64,000 bases of DNA from Halobaculum limi (GCF_029490015.1 NZ_CP120469.1:310001-374000), one strand, 5' to 3'. Shown: positions 16,886 to 26,763, counted from the first letter of the stretch. Made by a program: numbers and translations. The notes: generated by a model from the sequence alone, not told the origin.

Positions 16886-19800
16886 CTACCTAGTAGCGGT
16901 CTGCAGTTCGAGGACGACCATCGACCCGGGACCGTCGGTCTGTTCGCGGAGGAGGCGGCCGTCGTGTGCTTCGGCGAGCCATCGGGTGAGCCACAAGCCC
17001 AGCCCGCTGGCGTGCGTGAGTTGAGATATCTCCTGACCACCGGTGATGACGGACCACTCCGATGCCGGGATGCCAGGACCGTTGTCAGTGAACCGAACGC
17101 AAGTGGTGTCCCCGCCGTCGTCGTGACCTATCACGTCGACGTGGAGACGAGCGTCCGACCTGGCATTGTGTTCGATGGCATTCTCGACGAGTTCGACGAA
17201 CGCCCTGCGTACATCGACGTCCTGGTTCCGCTGGACGTACACCTCGTGTGGAACATCGGCGGTTATCTCGGCGTCGGGGAACCGTGAGCGCTGGGCTTCG
17301 ATCACCCGCGCGAGCGACCGCGAGAGATTGACTTGTTCCATCTTACGGCCGCGCGTGCCGAGCACTTGTTCGATCCGCTTGGCCTTCTCGCTGAGCGTCG
17401 TTGCCTTCCGCGCCTTCTCGGTGAGGACGCGCGCGCTTGACCCGAGGTCGGCGTCGTCGATAGACTCCGCAATGTGTTCGCCGATGCCCATCACGACGTT
17501 GAGGTCGTTTCGGAGGTTGTGCCGGAGGACGCGGTTGAGGATCTGGAGGTACCGCTCGCGCTCACGCTGTTCGGTGATGTCAGTGTACACTGCGAACGCG
17601 CACTCGGTCTCATCGTGCGTGTATGGGATACCCCTAAGCAGGAAGTCGAGGCGTCCCTGTTCGGTCGACCGCTGAACCTCCGCGCCGAACTGTGCCCCGA
17701 CACGGACGGCCTCGTCGAACTCGTGTGCGGCCTCGAGCAACTCGCGCGGAACGATCAGATCGTTGATGCTCGCACCGTGGACCTCGTCTGTGCTGAGGCC
17801 GAAGACGGACTCGAACGCTGGGTTCGCGTACTCGACGATGGGGTCGCCGTCGACGAATCGGATATCTGCGATGGGGTCAGGGAGGTTCTCGAACAGTTCG
17901 CGGAAGCGGTCGCGCTCGTGTCGCAGGTCGGTTCGCGTCTCCGCGAGTTTTGTGATGTCTGTGAGTCTGCCGGCGACGACGCCCGTCTGGCGTGATTCGT
18001 CGACACTTGACACCTCGACCTCGACGGGTGTGAGATCACTCTCTGCGTCTTGGATCCACGTCTCGACAGTGTGGCTCGTACCGGGAGGTGCAGTTCGGAG
18101 GTCCGCGAGGACTGCCTCGACCCGGTCGTCGTCGACGTTCGCGACGACCGACGAGAGCGCCACGCCATCGGTGAGCGTCGATCCGCTTTGGACGCTCGCT
18201 TCCATCTCGCCGGTGACAAACGTGAATCGCCCAGCTTCGTCAAGCAAGAACGCCTTCTCGTCGACGTGATCGACGATGCGTTTGAGCCGCCGCATCTCGC
18301 TTTGCTGGTCGATGCGGTCGAACGCGCTCGTGGCCGCTCGTGCGAGGAGTTTGACGAGGGCGGCGTCTTCGCTGTCGAAGGCATCAACCTCTGAAGAACC
18401 AACACCAAGCGTTCCGTGGTCTCCGAGCGGGAGGATCATCCCGGAGTTGGCCGGGCCGTAGTCGCGGTCATTGATCGAGCCGAGGTTGTCGACAATCACT
18501 GGTTCGCCGGTCTGGAAGGCACGCCCGGAGGGACCGACAGCGTCGTCGACCGGCGGGTACGGGTCGGCCGTCAGCTCGAGCAGGCCTGATTCGTAGGCGG
18601 GGACAAGTCGCCCGGTCTCGGGGTCGTGGAGTCTGATGATGCTCAGGTCGTGGCCAAACACGCGCTGGACGGATCTAACCAGCGACTCCAGCAACTCGTT
18701 GAGGTCTCTAGCCTGTTGGAAGTCGCGCGTCGTCTCGACGAGCGTGTTCAGCGTCTGCTCGCGTCGTTTACGCTTCGTCACGTCGCGCTGGAACCCGGTG
18801 AAGTTGACCACGTCCCCGTCCGCATCGAAGATTGGGGCGAGGACCACCTCGTTCCAGAACACCCTCCCGTCGGCGCGGTAGTTTCGGAGTTCCACCTCGG
18901 TCGACCCCTCGTGTTCGACGGCGGTTCGGAGTCGATCGATCGCCGCCTCGTCGGTGTCTTCGCCCTGTAGGAACCGACAGTTACGACCGATAACGCGCTG
19001 TGAATGGTAGCCTGTTATTTCCTCGAACTTGTTGTTGGCGTACACGATGGGGTTTCCGTCTTTATTCGGGTCGGTGATCGTGATGCCAATGGGAGCGGTG
19101 TCGATAGCACGCGTCTTCAAAACCAGTTCCCGTTCGCGTTCCTTCCGCTCGGTAATGTCCCTGAAGTACACCGAGAGCCCACTTTCGCTCGGGTAGGCGG
19201 CCACGGAGAAGTCCCGGCCGATAGGCTCGTAGTGTTCCTCGAGTGAGACGGTCTCTTGCGTCTCCATCGCCTCTGTGAACTCCTCGTAGAACGCCGATTC
19301 GAGTGCTTCAGGTGCGTGGTCGATGAGTGTCTCCCCGATGAGTGAGGAGGCCTCGTCGTCGATGTGCATCAGGTCCCGAAGGGTCTGTTCACCAAACTGG
19401 TTCGTGTACGTCACCTCCCAGTTGGTGGTGATGGCGAAGAAGCCGTCGCTGACGCGGTCGAGCGTCCGTCGGAGGTCGTCGCGGGCGGCGACGAGTTCCC
19501 GTTCGGAGGGGTCGTCTGTGTCGCTATCAGGGGCTGTTGGCCCGACTTTGGTGTTGTCCGCGACTGAAGGCGCTCGCTGGGAGAGAGCGGCGGCATTTTC
19601 CTCAGTATAGTCAACGTGTGCGTCGAGCCGACTCACAGCGAGTCGATGTCGAACCGCTCCGTCAACGATGGGAAGAATCTCGGTCGCACCGGCGTCGAGT
19701 GGCGCATCCGCGTCCGCGGAACGACACGCAGCGAACACAGCGCCATCGGGGACAGCGGCACGTAGTCGTCGGATCACGGCGGTTGCGTCGGTCATCGGAG

Positions 19801-19996
19801 GATCGTGAACGCATACGAGACAGTCCACGTCACCGCCGGCGAGACGGGCGACCGCATCCGACTCCGATCCCGTCGTCTGCACGGAGAGGAGGTCGCGAGT
19901 GCGGTCAGGGAACAGCGAGCGAATCGACGCGGCGTCGTAACCCCTCACCTCGACAGCGAGCGCACGTGTAGAGTATGAGGGCGTGGTGGAGGGCAT
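16886..19996 (-). CDS. Hybrid-sensing histidine kinase with a LOV-type PAS domain
   Basis: 1036 residues. Order: receiver-like N-terminus (about 10-120), PAS (170-280), LOV-type PAS (290-415), GAF (425-570), two more PAS domains (575-810), HisKA-like H-box RVLRHNLRNDLN, then an ATPase domain with VELVENAIEHN, DNGPGIP and GLGLWLTRW. The second PAS carries GRNCRFLQGEDTD with the photo-active Cys (Cys340, codon 18977-18979). Its partner residues NYRADG, FWN and GFQRDVT, which contact flavin in LOV domains, are also present. It is predicted soluble and to autophosphorylate on the H-box His. No response regulator lies beside it. ATG 19996 is preferred to GTG 20011. Confidence 0.85.
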   Translation of the reverse strand: MPSTTPSYSTRALAVEVRGYDAASIRSLFPDRTRDLLSVQTTGSESDAVARLAGGDVDCLVCVHDPPMTDATAVIRRLRAAVPDGAVFAACRSADADAPLDAGATEILPIVDGAVRHRLAVSRLDAHVDYTEENAAALSQRAPSVADNTKVGPTAPDSDTDDPSERELVAARDDLRRTLDRVSDGFFAITTNWEVTYTNQFGEQTLRDLMHIDDEASSLIGETLIDHAPEALESAFYEEFTEAMETQETVSLEEHYEPIGRDFSVAAYPSESGLSVYFRDITERKERERELVLKTRAIDTAPIGITITDPNKDGNPIVYANNKFEEITGYHSQRVIGRNCRFLQGEDTDEAAIDRLRTAVEHEGSTEVELRNYRADGRVFWNEVVLAPIFDADGDVVNFTGFQRDVTKRKRREQTLNTLVETTRDFQQARDLNELLESLVRSVQRVFGHDLSIIRLHDPETGRLVPAYESGLLELTADPYPPVDDAVGPSGRAFQTGEPVIVDNLGSINDRDYGPANSGMILPLGDHGTLGVGSSEVDAFDSEDAALVKLLARAATSAFDRIDQQSEMRRLKRIVDHVDEKAFLLDEAGRFTFVTGEMEASVQSGSTLTDGVALSSVVANVDDDRVEAVLADLRTAPPGTSHTVETWIQDAESDLTPVEVEVSSVDESRQTGVVAGRLTDITKLAETRTDLRHERDRFRELFENLPDPIADIRFVDGDPIVEYANPAFESVFGLSTDEVHGASINDLIVPRELLEAAHEFDEAVRVGAQFGAEVQRSTEQGRLDFLLRGIPYTHDETECAFAVYTDITEQRERERYLQILNRVLRHNLRNDLNVVMGIGEHIAESIDDADLGSSARVLTEKARKATTLSEKAKRIEQVLGTRGRKMEQVNLSRSLARVIEAQRSRFPDAEITADVPHEVYVQRNQDVDVRRAFVELVENAIEHNARSDARLHVDVIGHDDGGDTTCVRFTDNGPGIPASEWSVITGGQEISQLTHASGLGLWLTRWLAEAHDGRLLREQTDGPGSMVVLELQTATR

Positions 19997-20113
19997 TTCT
20001 CGAAGGCGCACGCTACAGATACAAGAAACTGTGCGCAGATAAAGTCCTCAAAATGACACGTTCAGGGCACAACGCGGGGGGATAGCACCTACCGTGCGGC
20101 ATTTGACCGTCGG

Positions 20114-21076
20114 TCAGTGCTCGGCGTCGAACAGGTCTGCGAGCCCGGTTTCGAGGTCGATGCTCGCCTCGAATCCCAATTGCTCGCGCGACTTCGTGGT
20201 GTCACACTGACTGCGGTCGATATCGGCCGGTCGTGGGTCAATATGGACCACACCGCCGGTGGAGCCAGACACCTCTACGATTGTGTCGGCGAGTTCGCGG
20301 ATAGTGACGCTCTCGCCGGTACCAATGTTGAACGCCTCGCCAGAGTGGTCGGTCGTCGCCGCCGCGAGATTGGCGCGGACGACGTCGGCGACGTGAATGA
20401 AATCCCGGGTTTGCGAGCCGTCTCCTTCGACAGTGAGCGGGTCGTTCGCGGCCGCTTGGTCCATAAACGTCTTGATGACGCCCGCGTAGTCACCTCCCGA
20501 CTGTCCGGGGCCGTATACATTGAAGTACCGCAGCGCGACCGTCTCCAGGTCGTATAGGCGGTTGTAGACGCGTGCGTAGTGGTCGATGGCGAGTTTGTCC
20601 GTCGCGTATGGCGACGTGGGTTCGGTCGGGTGTGTCTCGTCGATAGGGATAGTCTCGGGGCTGCCGAAGATTGCGACGCTGGAGGCCAACACCACTCGGG
20701 CATCGACCTCACGGGCGGCGTCGAACACCGCGAGCGTCCCTGCGACGTTGATCCGGTTGCTCTCTGCAGGCTGTTCGACCGACGCGGGCACGCTCACCAG
20801 TCCGGCCTGGTGGAAAACGAGGTCGACTTCGTCCATCGCCTCCTTGAGCAGCTCCGTGTCGAGGAGGTCACCAGCGTACAGGCCTGCGCCTGTGGGGACC
20901 TTCCTTTCTTCCCCCGTCGAGAGATCATCAAGGATGCGAACCTCGTTGTCGTCGACGAGTGCGCGAGCGATGTGGCTCCCGATGAATCCCGCACCGCCGG
21001 TGACAAGTACTGTCTGGCCGGCGATGTCGTGGTCGATGTCAGCGGTGTCGGTGACGGCAGTATATCCTGTACTCAT
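20114..21076 (-). CDS. NAD-dependent sugar epimerase/dehydratase (extended SDR, GalE-like)
   Basis: 320 residues. The NAD-binding motif TGGAGFIGSH is at 26-35, catalytic YATDK at 157-161 and the Ser of ASSVAIFG near 132. C-terminal residues read DIDRSQCDTTKSREQLGFE as in UDP-glucose 4-epimerase-like enzymes. It probably interconverts a UDP-hexose or UDP-N-acetylhexosamine at C4 for the glycan pathway. ATG 21076 is chosen because it gives a family-length protein and lies 25 bases from a promoter element. Confidence 0.85.
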   Translation of the reverse strand: MSTGYTAVTDTADIDHDIAGQTVLVTGGAGFIGSHIARALVDDNEVRILDDLSTGEERKVPTGAGLYAGDLLDTELLKEAMDEVDLVFHQAGLVSVPASVEQPAESNRINVAGTLAVFDAAREVDARVVLASSVAIFGSPETIPIDETHPTEPTSPYATDKLAIDHYARVYNRLYDLETVALRYFNVYGPGQSGGDYAGVIKTFMDQAAANDPLTVEGDGSQTRDFIHVADVVRANLAAATTDHSGEAFNIGTGESVTIRELADTIVEVSGSTGGVVHIDPRPADIDRSQCDTTKSREQLGFEASIDLETGLADLFDAEH

Positions 21077-21101
21077 AATAACGAGGTCCTCGAGTCTGTC
21101 A

Positions 21102-21110
21102 TTTGTTATA
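21102..21110 (-). promoter_or_regulatory. Glycan-promoter element copy 6 (TATAACAAA)
   Basis: Minus-strand 9-mer; 25 bases separate it from ATG 21076 of the epimerase gene. Confidence 0.62.
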
Positions 21111-21121
21111 CGGTTCCTGTA

Positions 21122-21160
21122 TTGACATCCTCCCCATCCTAAAGGGCGAGGATTCTCGAC
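21122..21160. mobile_element. Solo IS200/IS605-type end
   Basis: TTGACATCCTCCCC, then an imperfect hairpin around CCTAAAGG (about 21129-21150), then GCGAGGATTCTCG. This is a sequence common at the ends of haloarchaeal IS605-family elements. No transposase is next to it. It sits just upstream of the epimerase promoter. Confidence 0.45.
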
Positions 21161-21276
21161 CACGTTGGGATGTTACGTTTCGCGGTTCGCGACCTTGTTC
21201 TCGTGGGGTAAAATCACCCTCACTACGGTCGAACAGGTACTCCGAATACTGGTCGCGTCAGCGATTGCGACGGTGC

Positions 21277-22752
21277 TCATCCGAGGAACTTCGCTACCTC
21301 TCGCGGATTAAGGACGCCACCAACGACTGACAGCATTCCCCACACCAGTATCCCGAGTATGATTGCACCGAACAGCGTCAGCAGTCCGGAAACATACGGG
21401 AGCGCGAGCGCCACCGCGACGGCCATCCCGACGGTGACGAGACAGACGACACCGAGTGCGCGGACGACCCGCGACAGCACGATGGACAGTTCCTGGTTGA
21501 TGAAGTAGACGTTCGCCAGCGTGTAGACAGTGTAGGTGATGACCGTCGCGAGCGCTGCTCCAGTCACACCGAAGATGGGGATGAGCAGGAGGTTGAGGAT
21601 GACGTTCGCGATGGCCATCGCTGTCTTAATCACTGCGCGCGACCGGGCACGTCCGAGATAGTCGAGACCATCGCTAGTCACCTTGTTCACTGCGTTGACG
21701 AGGATGAACCCGCCGTACACCTGCACGACGGGCACTGCGCCGAGGTACGCCGCACCGAAGATGTACTCGATCATCGGGCGAGCGACCAGCGCCAGTCCCG
21801 TGACTGCTGGCACGTACGCAAGTAGCACGTAGGTCAGCGAGCGCTCGTACATCCGCGCAGCCCGGTCGGTCTCGCCGCTGGCTTGCTGTTCGCCCAGCGC
21901 CGGCGAGATGGTGAAGCCGAACGAAGAGGCGGGCATCGACACGAAATCCGACACCTGCTTGGCGATGGTGTAGAACCCGACGGCGGTCATATCGAGCAAT
22001 GCGCCGACAATGAGCACGTCCACCTTCTTGTCGAGGACGTTCGCGCCGCGTGTGGCCGTAAGTGGGATCGAATAGCCGAGGATCCGACGCGAGATGTTGG
22101 GATCTGGGTCGGGATCCTCCTCGAGTTTCGAGTAGAGTCGCCAGTAGAGCAACACGCCGCCGACGAGGGCGGCAACGACGTAGCCGACGACGTAGCCGGC
22201 AAGTGCGCCGACGACGCCAAAGCCGATGGCGACGAACCCGACGACAAACACGACCCGAGCGACGCCCATCACGACGCGGACGACCCCGCTCCACTCGATA
22301 CGGTTGAACGCACGGAGGAGCTCGCGGCTGTACTGCGTCATCGCCATCGCAGCGATGTAGAACACGCCGATTGCGAGGAACGGGATGAGCGTCTCCTGGC
22401 CGATGAGTCGAGCGACCGGTTCGCCGAAGACGAGAATCGCGCCCCCGACGACGACGGACAGCGCGATCATAAACGTCAGCGAGCGACGGACGACGATGGG
22501 GACAAGGCCGGGATTCGACCCAGAGAACTCGTTGATGTAGCGCCCGGCAGATTTGGGCACGCCGAGCGTCGCGAGAATGGCAAGGACGCTGAGCGCCGCC
22601 AGAGCGAAATTGAGCGTACCGTACTCCTCGGGCGTGAGCAGCACCCGTGTCAACAGGACGATGAGGGCGGCGTTCGCCAACATATCGAACATATTGGCCG
22701 CGAACGTCGCCTTGACGCCGCTACTGATCCGCTTTGCGAGCGATTGTGCCAC
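21277..22752 (-). CDS. Polysaccharide/lipid-linked oligosaccharide flippase (Wzx/AglR-like)
   Basis: 491 residues, polytopic with about 12-14 hydrophobic segments. The N-terminus shows the MATE/MVF-type start (MFDMLANAALIVLLTRVLLTPEEYGTLNFA..). It is expected to translocate lipid-linked glycan across the membrane. The GTG start at 22752 lies 3 bases after the stop of the preceding membrane-protein gene, so they form one transcript. Substrate specificity is unknown. Confidence 0.83.
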   Translation of the reverse strand: MAQSLAKRISSGVKATFAANMFDMLANAALIVLLTRVLLTPEEYGTLNFALAALSVLAILATLGVPKSAGRYINEFSGSNPGLVPIVVRRSLTFMIALSVVVGGAILVFGEPVARLIGQETLIPFLAIGVFYIAAMAMTQYSRELLRAFNRIEWSGVVRVVMGVARVVFVVGFVAIGFGVVGALAGYVVGYVVAALVGGVLLYWRLYSKLEEDPDPDPNISRRILGYSIPLTATRGANVLDKKVDVLIVGALLDMTAVGFYTIAKQVSDFVSMPASSFGFTISPALGEQQASGETDRAARMYERSLTYVLLAYVPAVTGLALVARPMIEYIFGAAYLGAVPVVQVYGGFILVNAVNKVTSDGLDYLGRARSRAVIKTAMAIANVILNLLLIPIFGVTGAALATVITYTVYTLANVYFINQELSIVLSRVVRALGVVCLVTVGMAVAVALALPYVSGLLTLFGAIILGILVWGMLSVVGGVLNPREVAKFLG

Positions 22753-22755
22753 GGG

Positions 22756-24627
22756 TTATTCCTCCGTCGTCTCCGGGTCAAAGCGGATGAGGTACAGGTC
22801 GAACCCGTCGTTCGACCGGATACGGTTCACCGTCGACGTAGTCTCGAGTTTGTCGAACCCCTCCTGAGTGTAGCGGAAGCCGTCGTACAGCGTCACCTCG
22901 CGGTCGTATGACGCCCCGGTGATCGCGAGATACCGCGTCTCGTCGAACTCGCTGTCGTACTCTGCGCCGACGAACGTCTCACCGGTCACACCTCGCTCGT
23001 ACCCGGGGAAGTCGAGCGTGAAGCGGGCGTACTGTGTGCCGTAGTAGTAATCGACGTAGCGCTGTGGCCCGCCGCGCAGGCCGGTGAACGGCACCTCTGC
23101 CTGCCGGTGCTCGAAGGAGGCGCTGTACCCGTCCAACTGCGTGCTGGGGACGTGGCCTGTCGGCTGGTACATGTACGGCGAGGCGTGGTAGCCGATGGCG
23201 GCAACCGGCGCGAGCACCAGCAACAACACGAGTACCCCCACTTTCAGCGACCCGTCGGGTAGTCGGGTTGGGGTTGCGTCGGCGATGATCGCGAGTCCGG
23301 CCGCGCCGAGGACAGTGATGAACACCATCATCAATCCCTGGTAGCGGAAGTACATATCGCCGGCACCGATGACGAACACGACGCCGAACACGCCGGCCAG
23401 CGGGACCAACGCGATGGTGAGGTAGCGAACCGACGCGTCCGTCCACGAGTCGCGGAGTCGACCGGTGAAACCGGAGGCGATGACGATGCCCGCCACCAGC
23501 GACAGCACCGTGCCGGCGATGAACAGTTTCACGAACAGGATCGGGATGCTCCCCCCGACGCCCGACAGCGAGGTCGCCGCCGACGTGACCTCGGTCCCCG
23601 CCGACGTCTCGCCGCCGAAGAGGCTGCCGAAGGTGAACGAGATGGTCCCGACCGCACGGTCAAACCGGGGCGTCCACAGGAGGAACAGCGCTGCGATGAT
23701 CCCCGTCTGGACGCCGAGCCATCGGTGGCTGGCGATGGGTTTGTCAGCCGCGCGAGCCCGGTAGATCAACTGCAGGACGGTGATCGCCAAGAAGACGAGC
23801 GCGATGTTGAGCGCCTGCTGCGGGTGGATGAGCACGACCGCCGCAGACACCACGACGAGGAGCGCACCGACGCCAGAGACGCGCGAGCGACCACCATCGG
23901 TGACGGTCGGCGACGTTGGCGCGTCCGCACTGGTCGTCGAGGCGACCTTGTCCAGTGAGGGCGCGAATACGTAACTGAGCGCCAACAAGACGGCGACTGG
24001 TGCGAACAAGATCGCCTGACTCGTTGGGTGTGCCGCGGGGTGGACGCTGATATTGTTGACCGGGACGAACAGCAACGCCGCCGCGAGGCCCAGTGGGTAC
24101 GCGAGACGTGCGCCGGTGACTAGTCTGACCAATAGCGGGACGGTCAGGAGGAACACCAACGGGAAGGCCAGCGAGACGGTGTACTCCATCGCGAGCGTGA
24201 GCGGAACACCGCTCACCGCGGAGATGACGACCGAGATGCTGTGGATGCCGGGGTAGAGGAGGTCTGTCGGCGAGAAGACGCCGGCGGCGATCTCGCGTGC
24301 CCACCCGAGGTGCGTCAGCGCGTCACCTGCTCCGTAGTAGCGGTAGCCCCGTATTACGGGCATCCCCGTCAGGACGACGCCGCTCGATCCGAGGAGGAGT
24401 AACGCGGCGTGGTGGAACCGACCGTTCCGGTCGGTCCCGACGGCCACGACGAGGCCGAGTACCGCCGCGAGACCGAGTCCGATCCACGTCGCCTGCGGCG
24501 TCGCCGCGTAGATGTCAAGTTCGTACCCCGTCGCCGGTGCACCGTGTGCCGTCCACACCGCAACGAGCAGCCCAATGAAGCCGGCGAGGAGTCCGACTCC
24601 GACCGCGCGGCGTTGTAATGATCCCAT
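22756..24627 (-). CDS. Large polytopic membrane protein of a glycan locus (possible GT-C or polymerase)
   Basis: 623 residues with about a dozen hydrophobic segments up to residue 490, then a soluble domain. The loop after the third segment is RGYRYYGAGDALTHLGWAREI, with an acidic residue where GT-C enzymes and oligosaccharyl polymerases carry theirs. The C-terminal domain has YYYGTQYARFTLDFPGY and ends in DLYLIRFDPETTEE. No named family is obvious. Position between flippase and glycosyltransferase suggests polymerisation or transfer of a lipid-linked glycan. ATG 24627 was chosen over GTG 24633. Confidence 0.6.
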   Translation of the reverse strand: MGSLQRRAVGVGLLAGFIGLLVAVWTAHGAPATGYELDIYAATPQATWIGLGLAAVLGLVVAVGTDRNGRFHHAALLLLGSSGVVLTGMPVIRGYRYYGAGDALTHLGWAREIAAGVFSPTDLLYPGIHSISVVISAVSGVPLTLAMEYTVSLAFPLVFLLTVPLLVRLVTGARLAYPLGLAAALLFVPVNNISVHPAAHPTSQAILFAPVAVLLALSYVFAPSLDKVASTTSADAPTSPTVTDGGRSRVSGVGALLVVVSAAVVLIHPQQALNIALVFLAITVLQLIYRARAADKPIASHRWLGVQTGIIAALFLLWTPRFDRAVGTISFTFGSLFGGETSAGTEVTSAATSLSGVGGSIPILFVKLFIAGTVLSLVAGIVIASGFTGRLRDSWTDASVRYLTIALVPLAGVFGVVFVIGAGDMYFRYQGLMMVFITVLGAAGLAIIADATPTRLPDGSLKVGVLVLLLVLAPVAAIGYHASPYMYQPTGHVPSTQLDGYSASFEHRQAEVPFTGLRGGPQRYVDYYYGTQYARFTLDFPGYERGVTGETFVGAEYDSEFDETRYLAITGASYDREVTLYDGFRYTQEGFDKLETTSTVNRIRSNDGFDLYLIRFDPETTEE

Positions 24628-24669
24628 GGACACTTCTCACCAATTGCCCTGTGTCGTCCCGGTTCGGGG

Positions 24670-24678
24670 ATTGTTATA
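24670..24678 (-). promoter_or_regulatory. Glycan-promoter element copy 7 (TATAACAAT)
   Basis: Perfect consensus on the minus strand, 42 bases before ATG 24627. This implies a leader of about 17 bases for the membrane-protein/flippase transcript. Confidence 0.6.
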
Positions 24679-24757
24679 CAGCGTATATCCGTCGACTCTG
24701 GGGTGAGATTGGTCGTTCACGATGTCCTACCCCCGTGGAAGAATCGGTAGCCGTTGA

Positions 24758-25732
24758 TCATCGAAGCACCTCCTCGTACACCTCGCGGTAGCGACGACCG
24801 GTCGCCTCCGCGCCGACGCGTTCGGCGGCCGCACGGCCGTCAGAGCGCTCACCTGCCTCTAGCGCCGTGGCGACGCCGTCAACCAGGTCGTCGTCGGTCG
24901 TGGCGACGCGCGACAGCGAGACACCCGCGAGTCGTTCGGGCACGTCGCCGACGTCCGTCGAGACGACCGGCAGGTTGCACGCGAGCGCTTCCTTCACCGC
25001 GTTCGGTGACCCTTCCCGTTGGGAAGTGAGCAGGAGGACGTCCGCCGCGTTGTAGTACAGCGGCATCCGCTCGTGCGGTTCACCTGTCACAGTGTGGAGT
25101 TCGACGGGACCGTCAATCAAGTCGCGAACGCGGTCGACCACGCGCTGTGCGCGGGGGTAGTCTTTCACGCCGCGACCCGGCGGGTACGGGAACAGGACGT
25201 GGTGGACACCCTCCGCCCAGCCGAGTTCGGCACGAGCCTCGTCGGTCGGCATCGGTTTGAACACATCCAAATCGACGCCGTGCGGGATGACATAACACGG
25301 CTGGTCGAGTTCCTCGGCCATCCGCTCCGACATCACGATAACCGCGTCGGCGTGACGGGCGCACGCTTTCGTGAGCCAGCCATACTGGCCCATCAGATCC
25401 GTCCCCCACAGTGAGAGGACGACTGGGAGGCGCAGTTGCGCCAGCGCGTGGGGTGCGGTCAACCCGTAGTTGGCGTGGACAAGATCGTACTCGCCGAACG
25501 ACTGCCGGACGACCTGTGGGAGGAATCGAGCGTAGTCGGTCACGCTCCTGCTCTCAGTCGATCCGTCGTCGTAGCCGTGGTGTCCGGGCACCGCCATCGT
25601 CGTCTCCTCGACCCCAAGATTAGCGAGCGTCGCCCGTTGCTGTCGGAAGAAGCGCGAGCGCTCGCTGGGAACGAGGTTCAACACGCGTATCGTCGCCGGT
25701 CGCTCGTCTGTCACTGCCTGCATCGGCGTCAC
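24758..25732 (-). CDS. GT4 family glycosyltransferase
   Basis: 324 residues, GT-B fold. Visible motifs: IRVLNLVPSERSRFF at the N-terminus, HGVDLDVFKP in the middle, and the donor-binding EGSPNAVKEALACNLPVVST with VGDVPERL. It transfers a sugar from an activated donor in the cytoplasm. GTG 25732 overlaps the stop of the FemAB-like gene by 4 bases (GTGA), supporting translational coupling; ATG 25723 is an alternative. Donor and acceptor are unknown. Confidence 0.82.
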   Translation of the reverse strand: MTPMQAVTDERPATIRVLNLVPSERSRFFRQQRATLANLGVEETTMAVPGHHGYDDGSTESRSVTDYARFLPQVVRQSFGEYDLVHANYGLTAPHALAQLRLPVVLSLWGTDLMGQYGWLTKACARHADAVIVMSERMAEELDQPCYVIPHGVDLDVFKPMPTDEARAELGWAEGVHHVLFPYPPGRGVKDYPRAQRVVDRVRDLIDGPVELHTVTGEPHERMPLYYNAADVLLLTSQREGSPNAVKEALACNLPVVSTDVGDVPERLAGVSLSRVATTDDDLVDGVATALEAGERSDGRAAAERVGAEATGRRYREVYEEVLR

Positions 25733-26736
25733 CGACTCATCAGCCGGTAGGCTTTCTTCGCCGCACGCATCCCGGTGCCAGCCGACTCGACCGTGTAGTA
25801 GGTGACCAACTCCGCGCCGAACTTACTCTTGTACTGACAGAGGCGCTCGGTGTTCGCGCCCATCAGGTCGTAGGTGTGAACCGACTCGAGCGGTTCGCCC
25901 GCGGCGATGTCTTTGATGATCTGCCAGTGGAGGTAGCTGTTGACGGTCGTGCCGTCCAGCGTCGCGATTGCGCCGCCGAGCCAGAAGTAGGCGGCGTCGT
26001 TGGAGTACAGCGCGATGATGCCGCTGACGAACTCGCCGTCGTCGTCGCGAACGACGTACGGGCGACAGCGGTCGACCGTCGAGAGCGCGTCCGTCAGGTC
26101 GCGGACGTACGGCCACGTCATCGTGAACGGGCGGTCTTGCTCCTCGTAGCGGGTGCGTGCCTGTTCGTATATCTCGCGGATCTCCGGTCGACCGCCGACT
26201 TCGACGGTGATGCCTGCGTCTTCGGCGTCGCGAATCTCGCGACGGAGACTCTTCGAGAACGACGAGAGGAGGACGTCGGGGTCCTCGTCGACGGCGAGGT
26301 GGTAGGTGAACGACGGCTCCATCGACAGTTCCGACCAGCCAAACGGCCGGGGGTCGGGGTAGCTAGTCGGACACACCATCCGGAACAGCGTCGTCGACCC
26401 GCCGACGCCGAGTTCGTCGAGCAGTTGCTCGGTGAACGTCCCGTTGACCTGCTCGCGTTTGCGTTGCTTGGGGCTGGCGGGCATCACGAGGGGGCCGAGT
26501 CGCGGGACGCCGAACCCCGGCGGGGGCGACATCACCGCGGTTCCCAGCGCCTGTTCGCGGACGAACACCGGCGCGAGGCCGACCGGTCGCTCGCCTTTGA
26601 ACGCGCCGTACAGTCGAAGGTCCCCTCGGGCGTGAGCATCGAGCGCGTCGAGGGCCTCGGGCGTGTGAAACACCTCGAAGCCGGTCGCAGGTAGCGCGTC
26701 GCTCCACTCGTCGAGAGACAGCCGTCGGATCTCCAT
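25729..26736 (-). CDS. FemAB/GNAT-fold transferase, copy 1
   Basis: 335 residues with a duplicated acetyltransferase fold of the FemAB/BioF2-like type. The N-terminal part reads ATGFEVFHTPEALDALD..LRLYGAFKGERPVGL. The C-terminal half has VSGIIALYSNDAAYFWLGG and ends in TYDLMGANTERLCQYKSKFG, typical of this group. In bacteria relatives add amino acids or acyl groups to cell-wall precursors. Here it may decorate a surface glycan or lipid. Starts a transcript with GT4 downstream. A diverged second copy lies at 41010-42011. Confidence 0.78.
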   Translation of the reverse strand: MEIRRLSLDEWSDALPATGFEVFHTPEALDALDAHARGDLRLYGAFKGERPVGLAPVFVREQALGTAVMSPPPGFGVPRLGPLVMPASPKQRKREQVNGTFTEQLLDELGVGGSTTLFRMVCPTSYPDPRPFGWSELSMEPSFTYHLAVDEDPDVLLSSFSKSLRREIRDAEDAGITVEVGGRPEIREIYEQARTRYEEQDRPFTMTWPYVRDLTDALSTVDRCRPYVVRDDDGEFVSGIIALYSNDAAYFWLGGAIATLDGTTVNSYLHWQIIKDIAAGEPLESVHTYDLMGANTERLCQYKSKFGAELVTYYTVESAGTGMRAAKKAYRLMSR

Positions 26737-26763
26737 GTGCTGAGAGAGGGACCTGACGAGCGG

